From Corallium rubrum (lineage: Eukaryota > Cnidaria > Anthozoa > Scleralcyonacea > Coralliidae): a stretch of DNA of 64,000 bases. This document shows, piece after piece, positions 1 to 11,561 of this stretch. The stretch spans positions 10,051,012-10,115,011 of the forward strand of contig OZ036005.1 of NCBI GenBank assembly GCA_964035015.1, written 5' to 3'. The first letter of the stretch is position 1; the number at the start of each line of letters is the position of its first letter. Position numbers and translations under genes: made by a program. The notes under the pieces were generated by a model, which was given only the letters and a program-made list of their open reading frames with translations, was not told the DNA's origin and searched no databases.

Positions 1-341
1 ACATGATTTAGGTATCAGAGAGAGTAGAAGTAATTTTTTTACCTCCAAAATTTCACTCGCACCCCCATAAAAGGGGGGAGGGGCGTTCGCACCCCCGACC
101 CCCCTCTCGTTGGGCGCCTGCCTTGATCAAAAGGCAAAGCTGTTGAACTTTTTGTCGAGGGTTCACTCCATCACACGCCCAACAACTCTTCAGTGGAAGC
201 ATGAATAATAGCGGAAGTAAAAAGTGCAAAAACGCAAAATCGTGACACTCAAAAATAAAGGAAAAACCGAGCTGAAACCTAGACTCGGTCTACCATAGCT
301 ATTAGGTAGCCCGAGTAATTATTTTTCCAACTTGTTATATG

Positions 342-857
342 CCAACAACCTCGTCCCCAGGGCATTTTGCCTCCACGTTGGGAGGTCGGCGAAAATGACC
401 CTGGCATCGGCTGGTCACGTGACACCCAGAATTTTGGGGTGTTTTGGCAAGAAAATTTATGCGGTCTTTGTGTTTCGTTTTTGTATAATACGTATACATG
501 AATAATAAATAAGAAATATTTAACGCTCTGCCGAATCACTCATGTGAACCTTTATCATAAATGCAACTGGCTAGCATTATTCATCATGATACTCCCCACG
601 ATTATCCAGGATACATTTAAATGTCGGGAAGAAACATATATCTAATGTTGTTCCTGACTTTAACCAAAGCTATCGTTACAATTCTTTGGATGAGTGGATT
701 TATTGCAATTCATATTTTGATGAATAAACTACACTGTATCTGAATTAATCAAGTTTTTAAACCGGCCAATCCGATTATAGAATCGACCAGCCGATGCCAG
801 GGCCATTTTCGCCGACCTCCCAACGTGGAGGCAAAATGACCTGGGGACGAGGTTGAT
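342..857. repeat. Inverted repeat AACCTCGTCCCCAGGG
   Basis: The arms at 349-413 and 783-853 are complementary over about 65 bases (AACCTCGTCCCCAGGGCATT, GGAGGTCGGCGAAAATG, GGCATCGGCTGGTC). The interior of about 370 bases is AT-rich with no gene. Confidence 0.8.
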
Positions 858-862
858 ATGCC

Positions 863-1346
863 CATAGGCGTAGAGTTTTGTTTTCGTCTAGGGGGGCTGA
901 AGTGCTGAACAGGGCCTTTCTAAGAATTTGCTCGTGGGGGGCGTTTACAAAAGGGACTCTTCTAGGGGAGTCCGGGAGCATGCCCCCCCCGGAAATTTTA
1001 TAAATTTAGAGTCTTGGAAATGCCATTTCCTGCATTCTGAGGGGTGATTTTTAAGAACACTAAAGGTCATGAAATGTCGTAAAAACTAGTTAAAATACAA
1101 CACATTTCAACAATTTTCGATGTTGTGTTTACTGGGTTGACTTATCACTGTATATGGGTGCTTTTGGCTGATAGGAATGAGGCTGTAACAGTTACTTTAG
1201 CCTAACATATAATTTGTGAATGGTGATTGATGAGTCAGTTGCTGCAAAATTTCGGGGGGGGGGGGGCTCAGCCGCCCCCCCATTGAGATTTCTCCGGGGG
1301 CTAAAGCCCCTCACACCACCCCCCCCCCCCATACTCTACGCCTATG
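863..1346. mobile_element. hAT-like MITE (CATAGGCGTAGAG ends)
   Basis: The inverted ends are CATAGGCGTAGAGT and ACTCTACGCCTATG. The flanks GATATGCC and TATATGCG are similar but not identical, so the duplication is decayed or misplaced. The shared core lies at about 960-1050, with poly-G and poly-C runs at 1254-1330. Confidence 0.75.
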
Positions 1347-1724
1347 TATATGCGCCAAACTATATGGAGAATACGAAAATGATGATACAAATTTGAAGTA
1401 AACCGTACTTTTTGTTGATTTATTTACGAAATATTCTAAAACATGAGACGCCTGGTCAGGCGTTCACTTGGGCTACTGCAAACTCGCAGCTGCAATTACA
1501 TCGCATGTTGTGCTAAAATCTATAAGTCTAAACATCATTCGTCACAGAGAAGAGTCAAAACACAATCTAATTCTCCGATAGAAAACACAATTCGCAATAC
1601 ACAAAACACGATTGCCTGTATTTAAACGATTTTAATTGGTTAATATCGGTCACGCGCCAGAAGTTTCACTCCCCTTTTCGGCTGGCCCGCTTCGCCTTCG
1701 GGCATAGATACCATTATCTATGAA

Positions 1725-1985
1725 CTGGATAGGAAATTTACGAAACCGGCAACGATATTTGCACAACTTGCTATGGTAATTATACACTTATTCACCTAGC
1801 ACGGATAGTCCTATGGCTAAATTCAGATACTGCTAAACTTACGTGATATTACACGATTGTTTCGTTTCAGCAATAGCTGATCCTGGCTATGTGAGACCAC
1901 CCTTTAGGTTCATTGGATGCTTATAAGTGTATAATTACCAGAGCAAGTTGTGCAAACATCGTTTCCGATTTCGTAACATCGTTTT
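1725..1985. repeat. Palindromic repeat
   Basis: The arms CGATATTTGCACAACTTGCT and AGCAAGTTGTGCAAACATCG, together with GGTAATTATACACTTAT and its inverse, span about 50 bases each. No gene. Confidence 0.75.
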
Positions 1986-2194
1986 AAGTTTCCTAACCAG
2001 TTCCCCTTCCATTATCTCACGTACCGATGACGGCATTATGTTTAGGACAGCGGAGATTCGTACTAATTTTAGAAGATGGCGATCATGCATGGAGATTCAC
2101 TGCAAATATGCAAATATATAAAGACTACAAAGGTTAAGATCAGGTACGAAACAAGTCAAATAGCATTCTGCTGTGTTCCCTTGAACGGAGCCGA

Positions 2195-2580
2195 AACCTA
2201 GACTAGGTCAACACCGCTGCCAAACGTTTGTGCATGCGTAAATTCGCTAGAATAAACATTGCAAGAGAAGTGGGAACTAGCCGTGGCAACAACAACCAGA
2301 CAGCGAAGCTAGACTAAGTAAGACTCGACTATTCATTTGTGTTTTTAAAAAAGGGTAATCAAATATTGACAAAGAAGCCATGTACAAGTTACCTACCTTA
2401 TCTTTTTGGTAGTATGCTTTACTTATAATTTGAACTTTTATGTCGGACTCTTGGACCAGTCCAAATATTTCAGTGTTTTCTCGCTCTTTTTTGAGCTGCG
2501 AGCTCGGACGTGGCGCATGCGCAAAACGTTTGGCAGCGGTATTGACTCGGTCTACAACAGGTAACCTGAGTAAAAAGCCG
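2195..2580. repeat. Inverted repeat around AT-rich spacer
   Basis: CAACACCGCTGCCAAACGTT and AACGTTTGGCAGCGGTATTG are inverted about 300 bases apart, flanked by GACTAGGTC and GACTCGGTC-type sequence. Probably a MITE. No gene seen in 1350-3078. Confidence 0.65.
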
Positions 2581-3078
2581 TGTTGCATAAAGAGCCTGGA
2601 ACTAGCAGATTTGTGACGTAAACAGTAGAACTTGGACGATTGAAATCATAAGAAAACCTGATTTATGATGAATATCACTTGTGCAAGTTTCTAACAGCAC
2701 ATGTATAAAAGTATTTGACGCTTTTCGAGTGTGCTCACTTTAATGGATGATAAAATCGTTCCTCCGTTTACATCACACACTTGCTAGTGCCAGACTGTTT
2801 ATACAACATGGCTTTTTATAAAAATACTTCAAAATTGGTCGATTCAACTTCCTAAAATCAATGGAAAAAACTCTCAATTAAATTTTTTCCATCGTATTCG
2901 GATTCTACCTGCTTTAATACATATATAAAGCGAAAAATGTAATTTGCCTTGAGTTGATCTTTCATAATTTAAGATACTTTTGTAGTATTCCCCATGTTTT
3001 GTTACAAAAATCTGAGCTTTTGAACTGGAAGTCCATCTGTGTGTCGGCACCTTTGATGTACATATCCTCGCGCATATT

Positions 3079-3262
3079 GGGTCATTCCAGAAAAGATCCA
3101 CACCTCCCCCACGGAGGAAATGTGAAGTTGACCCCCTCCCCCCTTCGGACGTCCTAGTACATTCTACTATTATCAGAAGTAGATTTACCCCTCTCCCCTC
3201 CCCTCCCCGGATGGCACAAATTTCCTCTGTGCGGGAGGTGTGGATCTTTTCTGGAATGACCC
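3079..3262. mobile_element. GGGTCATTCCAG MITE, ATT duplication (copy 1)
   Basis: A 184-bp palindromic element with inverted ends GGGTCATTCCAGAAAAGATC. ATT flanks both sides. The same family is at 9020-9201. Confidence 0.9.
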
Positions 3263-3447
3263 ATTGCCATTTTACGCCATCCTGGTAAGTTCCACCAACA
3301 AATTTAACCGTTAAAAGTGCCGGTGGGACTTACCAGGATGGTGTAATGCTCAATGAGAAAAAAGGGGCAAGTTTTCACCCGGGTCGGACTTCTGGTTGTT
3401 CTTTATTCTGTACCCGGGTCATCTTCAGAGGTATGGCATGTAAAAAC

Positions 3448-3636
3448 ATTACAAGCGGTGGTTTGCGCAATCTCGCATGCACAAATATGTGCAAGTATTT
3501 CAACGGTTCTAATTGTACAAATTTGGTTGTTTTTTTCTTTCTGTTATTTAGAATTTTGTAAATTAGGGCAATTAGAACCGTTGAAATATTTGCACATGCT
3601 TGCGCACGCGAGATTGCGCAAACCACCGTTTGTAAT
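3448..3636. mobile_element. Palindromic MITE (ACATTACAAGCGGTGGTTTG)
   Basis: The arms ACATTACAAGCGGTGGTTTG and CAAACCACCGTTTGTAATGT extend about 80 bases each side, including CAACGGTTCTAATTG and CAATTAGAACCGTTG. Short AT-rich centre. Confidence 0.85.
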
Positions 3637-3666
3637 GTAGACATTGCAAACTTTCACACATTAACA

Positions 3667-4292
3667 CAGGGAGCCCATCTTGGCAGAGCGTGGGCACTCT
3701 GTGGCACACTCGATCGTGGTGTGTTTAGGAAAATAATAAAGGGATGAAACACGAATTCTTCCTTGTTTTGAACATCGTTTTAAGCGCCTATAGTATTAAA
3801 ATTGTAAGACGATTGAGAGAAGTAGTTGTGATTATGATTCATTTATCAAAATATAATCAAAATGAGGCAAAATCTCACCTTTTAGCCGTGATTTTGCAGA
3901 TAAATTACATATCGTATTTTCGAGAGATGTGTTCCGCAAGTAGCTAGGACACTACATCATCGTTGACACTTCGGATAGCTACGAAATCCTACGATAAGCT
4001 TTTCGGATAAAGTGGGAGGTCTCAGGATTATTGATTTATTGCACATTCATCTGACTCTGAGTTTCAGTCGGTTTCAGTATTGAAACGGTGGCTCCCGACG
4101 ATACGAGATGTCCTGGCTACTCGCGGAACACATTCCACGTTGAACGTTTGGTGTTTCATCCCTTATATTTTTTCCTCTCCCTCCCCCCCTTTCCCCCCGT
4201 TTTTTCCGCCTTTTTTCCCGCCTCCGGTAACGGCTTTTCGTTTTTTTAAACCCACTGCCACAGTCCCCACGCGCTGCCAGATGGGCTCCCTG
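3667..4292. mobile_element. MITE with CAGGGAGCCCATCT ends
   Basis: The left end CAGGGAGCCCATCTTGGCAG matches the inverted right end CTGCCAGATGGGCTCCCTG. A second inner inverted pair is AAGGGATGAAACAC and GTGTTTCATCCCTT. No clean duplication was seen. Confidence 0.8.
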
Positions 4293-4677
4293 TGATTACT
4301 AATAGCGATTTTTTTGAAGTCCACTGACTCGAGCAAATTATGCTTATAAAAAATTATGTTTCAAATCGGGTAGAGTACAATAAACTGTTATAATTAAATA
4401 TTCTGTTAGAGCTGATTAACTTATAGAATAATTTAACAAAAAAGATTGTAGAGGCCATTAACTTTTCAACATTTAATGGAGAGCTTAAGGCTTATCTCGT
4501 CTAAATTTTTTAAAATTTCAATTGTGGGCATTTTTTGTAGTGCATATTGTTGTATCAGTATAATACCAGCTTTCCGTAAGTTTAGAAGTTGTCCTTGTTT
4601 TAAATTACAAAGCTTCCAAAACCTATTTTAATTAAAATACTTTATGATGTCACATAATCTGAAAAAGTACGATAATT

Positions 4678-4852
4678 GTAGATCGTTCGCAATCACGTGA
4701 CATTGGACGCCATTTTGGTTGATTTCCAGTTAATTTCCAAAAACTCGTGCCAAAACAAGGATGGTGGTCAGCGGTTTGTCAACAGTGTTTGCCAACCAAA
4801 AAATTAACCAGGATGGCGGACGTGACATCATGTGCAAACGATCTATGGATCG
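4678..4852. repeat. Palindromic MITE-like repeat (GTAGATCGTTCGCAATCACG)
   Basis: The arms TAGATCGTTCGCAATCACG and GTGCAAACGATCTA, with GACGCCATTTTGGTTGATTT and AAATTAACCAGGATGGCG inside. The stretch 4853-5483 after it holds no gene I can support; it contains the presumed 3' UTR of gene A. Confidence 0.7.
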
Positions 4853-5314
4853 TTTTCGCTCATGTGATCGGTGGCCCCGTTGGGGGTGGTGAAACAATAC
4901 GAAATATTTGAATAAGAATAGAGTAAAATTCCCATACTATAAAGGTTGTGCACCAATATGGCCACCATTTTACTGTTTCTTTGCACCAATATGACCGCAG
5001 TGACGTCAGATGAAAACCAAGAGTAATCTGCGTTCGTGATACTTCTGTATTAATTAGTCGCTAGGTTAGTCTTTACTGAGTTTACTGCTTAGCTATCGAC
5101 TCACTAGTAAGTTTACCTTGGCCAAGCTAATTCATTCCCTCAAGTTGTTAGACTAGCAGTTAAATGCAGGAATGGTTTGACTTCATATTGGTCAATATTT
5201 ATATATCTCGGTCATTTCTGGTGTTTTCTAGCTAGGCAGTAAACTCGCCTGTATATAGGTTGGGTTGGCGTATAAACTTGGCAGTAAACTTGTTTTCTCA
5301 CTAGGATATAGGGT

Positions 5315-5320
5315 TTTAAT
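5315..5320 (-). promoter_or_regulatory. Possible poly(A) signal of gene A
   Basis: ATTAAA on the minus strand about 165 bases past the stop of gene A; a known variant hexamer. Weak evidence alone. Confidence 0.3.
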
Positions 5321-5483
5321 TTAGGTTAGGTGACTGACAGTAAAAGATAAGCACACAGGCAGCCATCTTGAATAAGACTTGGTTACATAGGCAAATTTCT
5401 CACTGAAAAGCGAGCCCAAAATATTATTCTGCCTCGCCGCAGCAGTACTGAGTATATATTCGATAGAAAGCTCTCGTGACACT

Positions 5484-8233
5484 TTAGTTTTTGCTTCTCG
5501 CGCGTTTCTTGCTATTCTCTCCACGCGCTGTCTCGTGACGGTGTTTCCCACGGTCCCAGAGTGACATTGTTTCTGCCAGCATTTTGACCCCAGATTGTTT
5601 CTTCCTGGTGTTTGTACTTTCCAAGTTTACGTACTGGTTCTTTCTTTTAAAGTTGGTCTTACCTCCTTTGACCGCTGGGCGGAATGATGTACTAGTCGCA
5701 GACTTTTTACGCAGCTTTTTCTGCAAAGACTTCTTTTTAGAATTTTTCTTATATTTCTTGACCTCTAGGCGAGATATTTTAGTTCCAGACTCCTTTCGAA
5801 GCTTTTTTTCCAAAGACTTCTGTTTTTTAAATTTTTTCTTATATTTCTTGACCGCTAGACGAGATGTTCTAGTCGCAGACTTTTTTCTTAGAAATTTCTT
5901 TGGAATAGAAAATTCAAGGTTTTTCTGTGCATGGTTTTGTTTTCCACCTCGGGCATGATTGGAACTCATTTGGGACTCTTTTTCATTCTCCCCATTCTCC
6001 GCCGCTTCTCTGTCGTGCTGACGCAAACGAATGGACTGTTTCTCGTCAGCTTGTTTTGCTTTTAGGCCACCAAGTAGCGTCGACGGAATGTTAGGTGAGA
6101 AAGCATCGGGATTATTGGAGCTACCAGTGGTTCCAGAGGTTTGAGGAGTGTTATTATTCTCTACACTGTTTGATAGCTGGTTAGAAGCAGTTGAGGCAGA
6201 GCTTTGAGCAGTGTCAGAAACCAGATTACCAGAGTTGGATTCGGGCTGAGTAACCTGATTGGCAGGTTTTGGCCCAAACGGATTAGGGATTTGATTAGCA
6301 GAGTTGGAGGCTGAATTTCCAGAATTAGTTCCCTGATTACCCGAGTTGGGCTCGGGTTGGGAAACCTGATTGGCAGGTTTTGGCCCAAACGGATTAGGGA
6401 TTTGATTAGCAGAGTTGGAGGCTGAATTTCCAGAATTAGTTCCCTGATTACCCGAGTTGGGCTCGGGTTGGGAAACCTGATTGGCAGGTTTTGGCCCAAA
6501 CGGATTAGGGATTTGATTAGCAGAGTTGGAGGCTGAATTTCCAGAATTAGTTCCCTGATTACCCGAGTTGGGCTCGGGTTGGGAAACCTGATTGGCAGGT
6601 TTTGGACCAAACGGATTAGGGATTTGATTAGCAGAGTTGGAGGCTGAATTACCAGAATTAGAATTGGTTGCCTGATTGTTAGGTTTAGTGCCCTGATTAA
6701 AAGGGTTGGGAACTTGATTACCCGCGTTGGGCTCGGGTTGGGAAACCTGATTGTCAGGTTTTGGCCCAAACGGATTAGGGATTTGATTAGCAGAGTTGGA
6801 GGCCAGATTACCAGAATTAGAATTGGTTGCCTGATTGTTAGGTTTAGTGCCCTGATTAGAAGGGTTAGAAACCTGATTACCAGAGTTGGGCTTGGGTTGA
6901 TTAACCTGATTAGTTGGTTTTGGAGCAAAAGGATTAGGGATTTGACCTGCAGTATTGGAGAGTTGATTAACAGGGTCCGGTTCGCCACCCTTTTTAGGAG
7001 GACCGATTCCTTGGAGAATAGAGTTAGGAATTGGATTACCAGAGTTAAAAACTTCAGGATTGGTGACATGATCGGTATTTGGGCTGGGGGTAGTCCCCTG
7101 ATTATTAGAGTTAGTCTCCTGATTATTAGAGTTAGTCCCCTGATTCACAAGGTTAGTCCCCTGATTATTACGACTAGTCCTTTGATTATTAGAAGCAGTC
7201 CCCTGATTATTAGAATTAGTTCCCTGATTATCAGGATTAGTTCCCTGATTATTAGCAGCAGTGCCCTGATTATTAGAATTAGCTCCCTGATTATTGGCAG
7301 CAGTGCCCTGATTATTAGAATTAGCTCCCTGATTATTGGCAGTAGTCCCCTGATTATTATAATTAGTTCCCTGATTATTAGCAGCAGTCCCCTGATTATT
7401 ATAATTAGTTCCCTGATTACTAGCAGCAGTCCCCTGATTATAAAGGTTAGCCCCCTGATTATAATTAGGGTTAGTTCCGCGATTGTAAAGGTTGGTTCCC
7501 TGATTATAAAGGTTAGCCCCCTGATTATAATTAGGATTGGTTCCCTGATTGTAAAGGTTAGCCCCCTGATTATAATAAGGGTTGGTTCCCCGATTATAAA
7601 GGTTAGCCCCCTGATTATAGCTAGGGTTACTCCGTTGATTGTTAAGGTTTGTCCCCTGATTGTAAAGGTTTGTCCCCTGATTATAAAGGTTAGTTCCCTG
7701 ATTACCAGAGGTTTGCACTTGATTGGCCGGGTAGGCAAAGCTAGCAGCTTGATTAGCCATGTTAGTGAGTTCGTTTACAGGTTGACTGGGTACTCTTACA
7801 TAATAAGTTTGACTTGGTGAGACAGCGGTATTCTGAGGAAACGGCTGCTGCCGTGGTGGAGAGAGATGTTGCTCCGCTTGCGATGCGTAACCCGGATGTA
7901 ATCCAAGTTGAGGTTGTGGTTGAGGTTGAGGTTGAGGAAGAGGCTGGTTATAAGGTGGAGCCTGCGGTACAGGATCCTCGGGGACTGGTATCAAGTGAAT
8001 CTTCGTAGCCTCGGTCGGCTTTGGACAGGGACATGGGTCAGAGCATGTGCTACAGCTGTCGTCATCCGGCTCTGTTTCGTCACAAGGACATGATCTAGGT
8101 TCAATCGATCTCTTCTTAATGTGTTTTCTTTTAGACGTGAATGCACGATGAAGAATTTTATGGCTTACTTCTCGTTCTTTAGAATTTTCAGGCATCGATA
8201 ACGAGCTGTTGATACGATCGTCAATACTTGTTC
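5484..8233 (-). CDS. Gene A exon 2: secreted NQGTN-repeat, lysine-tailed protein
   Basis: I do not recognise this gene. The exon encodes 915 residues, and with exon 1 at 10617-10803 it gives a protein of about 978 residues. The acceptor TTTTTAG ends at 8234; joining it to exon 1 (phase 1) keeps one open frame through twelve codons before the first internal Met at 8195. In order: a basic stretch; a small Cys cluster with Asp/Glu (about 111-132); a Pro/Gln-rich stretch; several dozen short NQGTN-type repeats; five 37-residue repeats containing NQIPNPFGPKP; and a Lys-rich tail with three copies of a KKLRKKSAT-like unit. There is no membrane segment after the signal peptide, so it is probably extracellular. 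The low complexity suggests a matrix, mucus or adhesive role, which is inference. A possible ATTAAA poly(A) signal lies at 5315-5320. Long open frames on the opposite strand here are by-products of the repeats. Confidence 0.8.
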
Positions 8234-8239
8234 CTAAAA

Positions 8240-8390
8240 ATTAGCATAAGTAATAGCGTGGTTTCAAGTGCAATTCGGAAAAAAACATGCACGAGTGAGT
8301 TTTTCAAAGACTATCAAAATTGCACGAGTGCGAAGGACAAGTTCTACTTGAGGTCTTTGAAAAACTCACGAGTTATATAATTTTACTTAT
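8240..8390. repeat. Palindrome family TAAGTAATAGC...AAAAACTCACGAG
   Basis: GTGAGTTTTTCAAAGACTAT is inverted as GGTCTTTGAAAAACTCACGA. The same family is complete at 56906-57080 and starts again at about 63985 at the window edge. It lies in the gene A intron. Confidence 0.75.
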
Positions 8391-8817
8391 TAATAATATA
8401 CATGTAAAGGTTAGACAAATGTTCTTCCTGCTACGAAGTTACGTACCACTCATTACAGTCCACTTCTCGAAGCTTCAATGGTTTAAAACTACTTCGCTTT
8501 GTTCACTAAAACGTCAAACGTTTTACTCATAGCATCTAACCTTATTTGGTCTTCTTGTAGGAATTTTAATGACAATATCAGGAACGTAACAGGGGGTGGG
8601 GACGTCCCCCCCCCCCCCTCCCCCAATAATTTGCTCTGACTCAACTGATCAGCGGTCGTAACATAAAATCCTAAGACCTTAACAATTAAAGATCAATCTT
8701 TTATTGGTTTTAACATGCTGGAAATTACTCTCAAAAGTCAGAAAGTGTTATTTCAGAGACCTTATATTTCAAAAATTTCCGGGGGCATGCCTCCGCCCCA
8801 CCCTCCCAGTCAGCTAA

Positions 8818-8930
8818 AACAATTGTTCACCTCAGTGTCGGTGAACAGTGTAGACATTCACCTCGCCGCTTCGCTGCTCAGTGAATATATCCAGCACTAC
8901 TCACCTCCATTTCGGTGAATAATAGTTAAA
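8818..8930. repeat. Palindrome, CACCTCAGTGTCGGTGAA family (copy 1)
   Basis: Hairpin with GCTTCGC near the apex. The closely related near-perfect palindrome is at 33681-33782. Confidence 0.78.
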
Positions 8931-9019
8931 TATACATCTTAATAAGCTTTTTTAGCCTCGTTTGTGTGTCTGAAATTCAAAAGAATCCTTGCTTCACAAC
9001 GAGGTCAGAAAGGCTAATT

Positions 9020-9201
9020 GGGTCACTCCAGAAAACATCCACACCTCCCGCACGGAGGAAATGTGAATTGACCCCTCCCCCCTTCGGACGTCCTAGTACA
9101 TTTTACTATTATCAGAAGTAGATTTACCCCCCTCCCCTCCCCTCCCCGGATGGCACAAATTTTCTCTGTGGGAGAGGTATGGATCTTTTCTGGAATGACC
9201 C
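9020..9201. mobile_element. GGGTCATTCCAG MITE, ATT duplication (copy 2)
   Basis: A 182-bp copy with ATT at 9017-9019 and 9202-9204. The insertion site lies inside a longer palindromic repeat; the reverse-complement copy of that repeat at about 29140-29345 lacks the insertion, which fixes the ATT duplication directly. Confidence 0.93.
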
Positions 9202-9300
9202 ATTTAGATGCACATAAAAGAGCGCAATCATTTAAATTTGTGTCCATTATGAAAGTGGTCTATACTAGGACGTTTTAAGTACTGTTTAATAAACGAGCAG

Positions 9301-9364
9301 GAGTGTTTTATCAGATATAAAGACACGAGGCGAAGCCGAGTGTTTTTATATCTGATAAAACACG
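9301..9364. repeat. Palindrome TTTTATCAGATATAAA with GGCGAAGCC apex
   Basis: Perfect-looking hairpin; the reverse-complement copy is at about 29142-29240. Both belong to a longer repeat (8935-9370 and 29140-29390); the first has been split by the MITE at 9020-9201. Confidence 0.85.
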
Positions 9365-9372
9365 AACTGCGA

Positions 9373-9374
9373 GT

Positions 9375-9405
<31 letters not shown>

Positions 9406-9407
9406 TT

Positions 9408-9442
<35 letters not shown>

Positions 9443-9459
9443 TTTTATTTATTTATTAT
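9373..9459. repeat. (TTTA)n microsatellite
   Basis: About 86 bases of TTTA with two one-base shifts. Confidence 0.97.
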
Positions 9460-9462
9460 GGG

Positions 9463-9660
9463 GAAAAAATCGCAAGTTGCAGGAAGGGTGTTACACGTTC
9501 AGCAACTTGCGAATTTTGTTGTAAACCCATCCACCTTTTCTTGCAACTTGCAACACAGCAAAAATGACAAAATCGCAAGTTGCTACGAGGTGTTACACGG
9601 TGCAATTTTTTATGCAACTTACAACATTCAGTGATATGTTGCAAGTTACAAGAAAAATCG
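9463..9660. repeat. GCAACTTGC word-rich palindromic repeat
   Basis: Repeated ATCGCAAGTTGC, GCAACTTGCGAAT and TTGCAACTTGC in both orientations with GTGTTACAC between them. Resembles the subterminal-word MITEs but the ends are unclear. 9661-10320 shows further diverged repeat only. Confidence 0.6.
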
Positions 9661-10334
9661 TATCAAATAACAGTACCTTTACCGAGGCCCGAAGGGGGTT
9701 GCGGTTACCGCTAACCATAGTTAATAGAACGCATACATGGTTTGGAAAGTCATCCAAAGTCATTGTTCTATGTTTTTGTTTAAGTATATGGAAATTTGTG
9801 CAACTTCACGGTATTGTATTTTCTGTATAATGAAGCAGTCATCCAATAGCAACGATCGGGTTTAATAGTGTGGTCGTTCATCGTCACGTGTTGTAGTGCT
9901 TCGTCGTCACGTGCTCATATAATTTACTTCCATATAGGGAACTCCATTGTCGTTCAACATGACCATTACTTCAAGTTGAGAGACAATAGAGCTTCCAAAG
10001 TGAACCATATGTTTATTAACTATGCGCTAACCTACTACTTAGTTCAAGACCACAGAGGTTGCCTAAGATAACTGAGTTACTGAGTTCTTTATCACAGAGG
10101 TTGTCTAAAAAACACTTCGGTTGCGATGATAAATCCTTTATCACATTCATATAATATATATTAGCCTGGGGCATTAACTTGATTTAATTTTCACATGCCT
10201 CGGTTTCCTTTGGGGAATATATTCGATAGCCTTAGCAAAACAATAGATTAATATTCCCTCTAATATTCCCCTCAATACTTCTTTTCTATTGTGACTCCTG
10301 TCAACCTCGTCATGTGAAAATTAAGTACGTTATT

Positions 10335-10415
10335 TTGAGGCTCCTCCGGGATATGTGTTTATTCACCTCGGGCTTCGCCCTCAGTGAATAAATCACATAT
10401 CCCCTCGTGGCCTAA
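10335..10415. repeat. Palindrome GGGATATGTG...CACATATCCC
   Basis: GGGATATGTGTTTATTCAC is inverted as GTGAATAAATCACATATCCC, with GGGCTTCGCCC at the apex. Confidence 0.8.
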
Positions 10416-10616
10416 AAGTAACCTATACTTATTGTCGTTGGTAGTAATTATTATAAATAAACAACCGCAGTAGATCAAAGAAAACCAAGGTGATCATGAA
10501 CTAATATCAATTAAAGTTTAGTTAAAAATCAAATTACTGCGAAACTTTAGTATAACATCCACTTAACACGATAACTAAATAAAAACAAACACAACTTTAT
10601 TATTTAAATAACTTAC

Positions 10617-10803
10617 TTTCCCCGTGTAAACTTGGCGTTCGAATTGTATTTCTGGCACGTCGCTCTTTAAGCGATAATCTTGACAATTTCCCGCCAGTAT
10701 TATTAAAAGAATTTGGCGGCGTTTGAGACCAAGAAACTACGGCTACCAATCCGATAAGTGAACAAAGTAAAAATACACCAGAGATATATAAACGGGCTTC
10801 CAT
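10617..10803 (-). CDS. Gene A exon 1: signal-peptide exon
   Basis: This exon has 62 codons plus one base, from an ATG at 10803-10801 to the donor GTAAGT at 10616-10611. The first 26 or so residues are a clear signal peptide: MEAR, then a hydrophobic run VFLLCSLIGLVAVV, then small residues. A basic segment with KERRARN follows. The splice (phase 1) joins 8233 in frame. The intron of about 2.4 kb holds MITEs, a (TTTA)n tract and palindromes. Genes B and C have the same layout of signal-peptide exon, phase-1 intron and single large exon, which supports this model. The transcript was not seen, so a 5' non-coding exon is possible. Confidence 0.75.
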
Positions 10804-11109
10804 TCTTTGACTATTTATGAGAATTGTTCGGGTTATATTGGATTTTCAGCTGTAATCGAGTGGATAACAGTTCTATCCATCCCAAACTAATATTAATATA
10901 TTATATCTTGTTTTCATTCATGTTTACTCAATGTCTTTTTGTTGTTTCTTCGAATAAATGAAGTTGTAATGTAATTTATTTCGACTGTCGTAATTCTTTT
11001 AGTTGACACCGACAAGCAAACATGGCGCATCTTATTGGCGAAATTATAGCTTTTTCATGCTGTGTACCTGCCAAGAATGACAGATTGAACAATGTATTTC
11101 ATGGTAGCT

Positions 11110-11250
<141 letters not shown>

Positions 11251-11561
11251 GAAGAGTGCCTGGGCGCCAAGGAGACTGGGAGAATGTACCTTGCTTGCAT
11301 ACTCTGGAAATAGAGAACGTTCAGTTTTGCGTTTCCTGGCCGCCTTGGAACGGCTTTAACGTGATTGATCAGTGAGCTTTTTTAATCAATTGAATTAGTT
11401 TGGTCTTGGCCGTTTCTCTTTGGGATATGACTAGAATGCAATTTGGAATTAAGTTAAGAATGGCTTAGCTTGTAATTGTTTTAGAGAGATCGTTTATAAC
11501 TCATTCCTGTCCGAGGGCTTCCCGAGATGAATACAGAATAAAATACTAAAGACCAATTCGG

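Noticed and set aside
3659-4300. An 8-bp duplication for the CAGGGAGCCC element
   Set aside because: The flanks CATTAACA and TGATTACT do not match, so no superfamily was assigned.
6714-7820. A 368-codon plus-strand frame opposite gene A, rich in Ile/Arg/Ser
   Set aside because: It is the antisense of the NQGTN repeat: TTG and TTA codons in the repeat give no stops in this frame. It has no signal, motif or splice support.
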